NCBI GenBank assembly: GCA_937900975.1
Contig: CALCPC010000722.1
Coordinates: 1-7,264, forward strand
Source of the DNA: an uncultured Paracoccaceae bacterium
GTDB lineage: Bacteria > Pseudomonadota > Alphaproteobacteria > Rhodobacterales > Rhodobacteraceae
Direction: 5' to 3'
DNA length: 7,264 nt
Position numbers and translations under genes: made by a program. Of this stretch, positions 5,052 to 7,264 are shown one piece after another (position 1 is the stretch's first letter; each line of letters begins with the position of its first letter). The notes under the pieces are model-generated. The model did not search any database. It worked only from the letters and a program-made list of their open reading frames with translations, and was not told where the DNA came from.

Positions 5052-7264
5052 CTATGCGGCGGCATCGTTGGCGCTGATCTGGAAGGTGGCGACCAAGGCG
5101 CGCAGGGTTTGGGCGCGGTTGACCAGGCTGCGCGCCGTGGCCGCGCTCGCGTCGGCCATGGCGGCGTTTTCCTGGGTGATCCGGTCGATATGGTTGATCG
5201 ACGTGGTCACGCCACCAAGCCCCTGCGCCTGTTCCTGACTAGCCTCTTTGATCGACGTCATCGTTTGCGACAGTTTCCGCACGCCCGACAGGATATCGCC
5301 AAGCGAGGTTCCCATATCCTCGACCAACCCAACGCCGCTGCCGACCTGGGTCTGAGAGCTTTCGATCAGGGTGCGGATGTCGCGCGCCGCGTCGGCAGAG
5401 CGTTGGGCCAGCGTGCGCACCTCGGATGCGACAACCGCGAACCCCTTGCCCGACTCGCCGGCCCGCGCGGCCTCGACAGCGGCGTTCAGCGCCAAAAGAT
5501 TGGTCTGAAATGCGATGGAATCGATCACCGTGACAATGCCCGAGATTTCGGCGGCACCGGCCTCGATCTCGCTCATCTTCGCGATGGTCTGGTCGGCGAC
5601 ATTCGCGCCCTGACCCGCCTGTTTTGTTGCGGTCTCGGCGAATTGGCTTGCCTCATTGGCGTTCTTTGCGTTGGCCTTGGTGGTGATGGCCATCTCTTCC
5701 ATCGCCGCCGATGTCTGTTCCAACGCCGCCGCCTGTTTGCTGGCCCGGTCCGACAGATCGGTTGCGCCGCTGTCGATCGAGCGCGCCTCCCGCTCCAACG
5801 CGGCGCTGGCCTCGGCAATCCGACTGACGATATCGGCCAAACTGTCGATGGTGCCATTCACGCTGCTTTGCAATTCCGCGAAAACACCGCGGAACTGGCC
5901 GCGCATCGTGTTGTCGAGCGCGCCGTCCGCGACCGCCGCCAGCGTCTGCCGTGTCGCATCGACGCTGTCTTCGACCGAACCGAGCAAACGGTTCAGCCCC
6001 GCTGCCAAACGGTTGAGCACCGGGTCCGCAAAGGTCTCGGGCACCCGGGCCGAGAAATCGCCCGCGACGCCTGCTTCGACCGCAGACCCAAAGGAGGTTT
6101 CAAGGTCCGACAGCATCGCGACCTTGCGCGCCTCTGCCGCCGCATCGGCCGCGCGCTTTTCCTCGGCCAGCTCGGCCACGCGCTGCGCGCTTTGGCGAAA
6201 GACTTTGAGAGAGCGCGCGATTTGGCCAAGCTCGCTTTTCGCGGCGTCGCCGGTGATCTCGACGTCGAGGCGCCCTTCGGCCAGCGCGTCCATCTGCCCA
6301 ATGCTCCGGCGCAGCGCTTGCGAGACGGACCGCCCCATCGCCGCCGCCGAGAAAAGCCCGATCAGCAATGCAACAACGGCGACGACCAACACTTTACGCG
6401 CCGTCGTCGCGGCCGCCTGCCCGCCCAACGCGCCGATTTCGCCCTGTGCCGCATCGACGGCCGAGAATGCGGCCGCCAGATCCGCCTGCATGGCGGGGCC
6501 GATCTGGTCGAGCGTTTCGGTCTGAAGCGCCGCGATCTCCCCCTGAAGATCGCGAACTAGATCGAGGTTCTGCTGCAATCCGGTGACGAACCCCAACGTG
6601 CCCAGCGCCAAACTGCGAGAGCGGGCCCGCTCTAAAAGCGGGATAAGCTCGTTGATACCGGCGCGGGCGGCGTTCAGCCATGTGGTTGTGGTGTCGTAGT
6701 CCTCTGGCCGCAGATTGGCCAAAAACCGCTCAATATAAATGCGCCCCAGCAAGATGTTTTGTTGCGCCGTACCGGCGACGGACAGGGCGTCGCTCCCCCC
6801 CTCTCTTCCGGCGGCGCGGAACAGTTTCATCATGTCGATCCGCGCGGCGCTGCCATCCTCGACCATGGCCAGGCCAAGCGCCTCAAGCTCTGCGGTCAGC
6901 ACGACCGTTCTTTCGAATGTCGCGGCGAAATCGACAAGCTGTGCGCGCATGCTTTCCAACCTTGCGGCAAGCCTTGGATCCGCGGCATAGCGGGCGGCGG
7001 TCGTCTCTGCCTCTTTTTGCAGTGTGTCGAGCGCGGTACGCGCCGCCGCCACGGCCTCTGGCGATTTGTTCGTGCGCGTGCCGATCACAGCCGCGCGCGC
7101 GTCCGAGAGGGACGAGACCAGCCCGGTGACGGCATAGGTCTGATTGGTCAGCGCGCGATAGGTGCCAAAGTGCTGGCCGCGTTCGCGCGTGGCGGAACAG
7201 CTGACAGCCGCCAACCCCGCCCTCGGCCCCAGGACCAGCATCGCCAAGCCACCCATGCGGCGGC
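5052..7264 (-). CDS. Methyl-accepting chemotaxis protein with helical periplasmic sensor and multiple HAMP segments (5' end beyond window)
   Basis: This is a membrane chemoreceptor that controls the CheA kinase through CheW. Residues are counted from the Met at 7256, but the frame stays open to the edge, two Arg codons precede it, and no ribosome binding site is visible, so the true start is probably outside. Residues 2-20 look like the first membrane helix. Residues 25-285 form a predicted all-helical periplasmic domain of about 260 residues, the size and character of an HBM (helical bimodular) sensor. The second membrane helix is at 288-308. HAMP segments follow: one at about 309-360, and two more likely at 385-430 and 431-482. 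The signalling domain spans about 485-730, with the conserved tip [21 protein letters not shown] (581-601) and [25 protein letters not shown] (603-627). Likely methylation helices are around 505-530 and 670-705. The protein ends ISANDAAA, without an NWETF-type CheR tether. No che genes are seen. The ligand cannot be deduced. Confidence 0.95.
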   Translation of the reverse strand, partial: RRMGGLAMLVLGPRAGLAAVSCSATRERGQHFGTYRALTNQTYAVTGLVSSLSDARAAVIGTRTNKSPEAVAAARTALDTLQKEAETTAARYAADPRLAARLESMRAQLVDFAATFERTVVLTAELEALGLAMVEDGSAARIDMMKLFRAAGREGGSDALSVAGTAQQNILLGRIYIERFLANLRPEDYDTTTTWLNAARAGINELIPLLERARSRSLALGTLGFVTGLQQNLDLVRDLQGEIAALQTETLDQIGPAMQADLAAAFSAVDAAQGEIGALGGQAAATTARKVLVVAVVALLIGLFSAAAMGRSVSQALRRSIGQMDALAEGRLDVEITGDAAKSELGQIARSLKVFRQSAQRVAELAEEKRAADAAAEARKVAMLSDLETSFGSAVEAGVAGDFSARVPETFADPVLNRLAAGLNRLLGSVEDSVDATRQTLAAVADGALDNTMRGQFRGVFAELQSSVNGTIDSLADIVSRIAEASAALEREARSIDSGATDLSDRASKQAAALEQTSAAMEEMAITTKANAKNANEASQFAETATKQAGQGANVADQTIAKMSEIEAGAAEISGIVTVIDSIAFQTNLLALNAAVEAARAGESGKGFAVVASEVRTLAQRSADAARDIRTLIESSQTQVGSGVGLVEDMGTSLGDILSGVRKLSQTMTSIKEASQEQAQGLGGVTTSINHIDRITQENAAMADASAATARSLVNRAQTLRALVATFQISANDAAA

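Noticed and set aside
4977..6560. A 527-codon open frame on the plus strand
   Set aside because: It lies almost wholly antisense to the chemoreceptor, is rich in Arg, Gly and Asp as expected for a high-GC shadow, and has no family motif.

Overview
The window is high-GC DNA of alphaproteobacterial type, most likely Rhodobacterales. This is inferred from codon use, from the style of the HemF and acetate kinase proteins, and from the chemoreceptor with stacked HAMP domains. It is chromosomal in character. I see no mobile element, rRNA, tRNA or CRISPR array.

Five genes lie on strictly alternating strands, so no two share an operon here. (1) Positions 1-385, minus: the N-terminal 128 codons of an unrecognised protein with a Pro/Ala-rich 8-residue tandem repeat, cut by the left edge. 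(2) 642-1541, plus: hemF, oxygen-dependent coproporphyrinogen III oxidase. (3) 1993-3093, minus: an acetate/propionate-family kinase (ackA type) with a GTG start. (4) 3363-4889, plus: a family-5 (Dpp/Opp type) periplasmic solute-binding protein without transporter genes beside it. (5) 5052-7264, minus: a large methyl-accepting chemotaxis protein with a long helical periplasmic domain and several HAMP-like segments, cut by the right edge.

The spacers are: 386-641, divergent, the control region of the partial gene and hemF; 1542-1992, convergent, about 450 bases with no convincing gene, small hairpins and short repeats; 3094-3362, divergent, with a strong 12-bp-stem hairpin; and 4890-5051, convergent, almost filled by three successive hairpins that probably end both flanking transcripts.

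Functionally the genes look like separate units: heme synthesis, acetyl-phosphate/acetate interconversion, capture of a peptide-like solute, and chemotaxis. One speculative link is that the orphan binding protein, the chemoreceptor and the acetate kinase all touch uptake or sensing of small organic nutrients. I found no clear sign of a new defence or mobile system. The best leads are the hairpin-rich spacers, the repeat protein and the orphan binding-protein/chemoreceptor pair.
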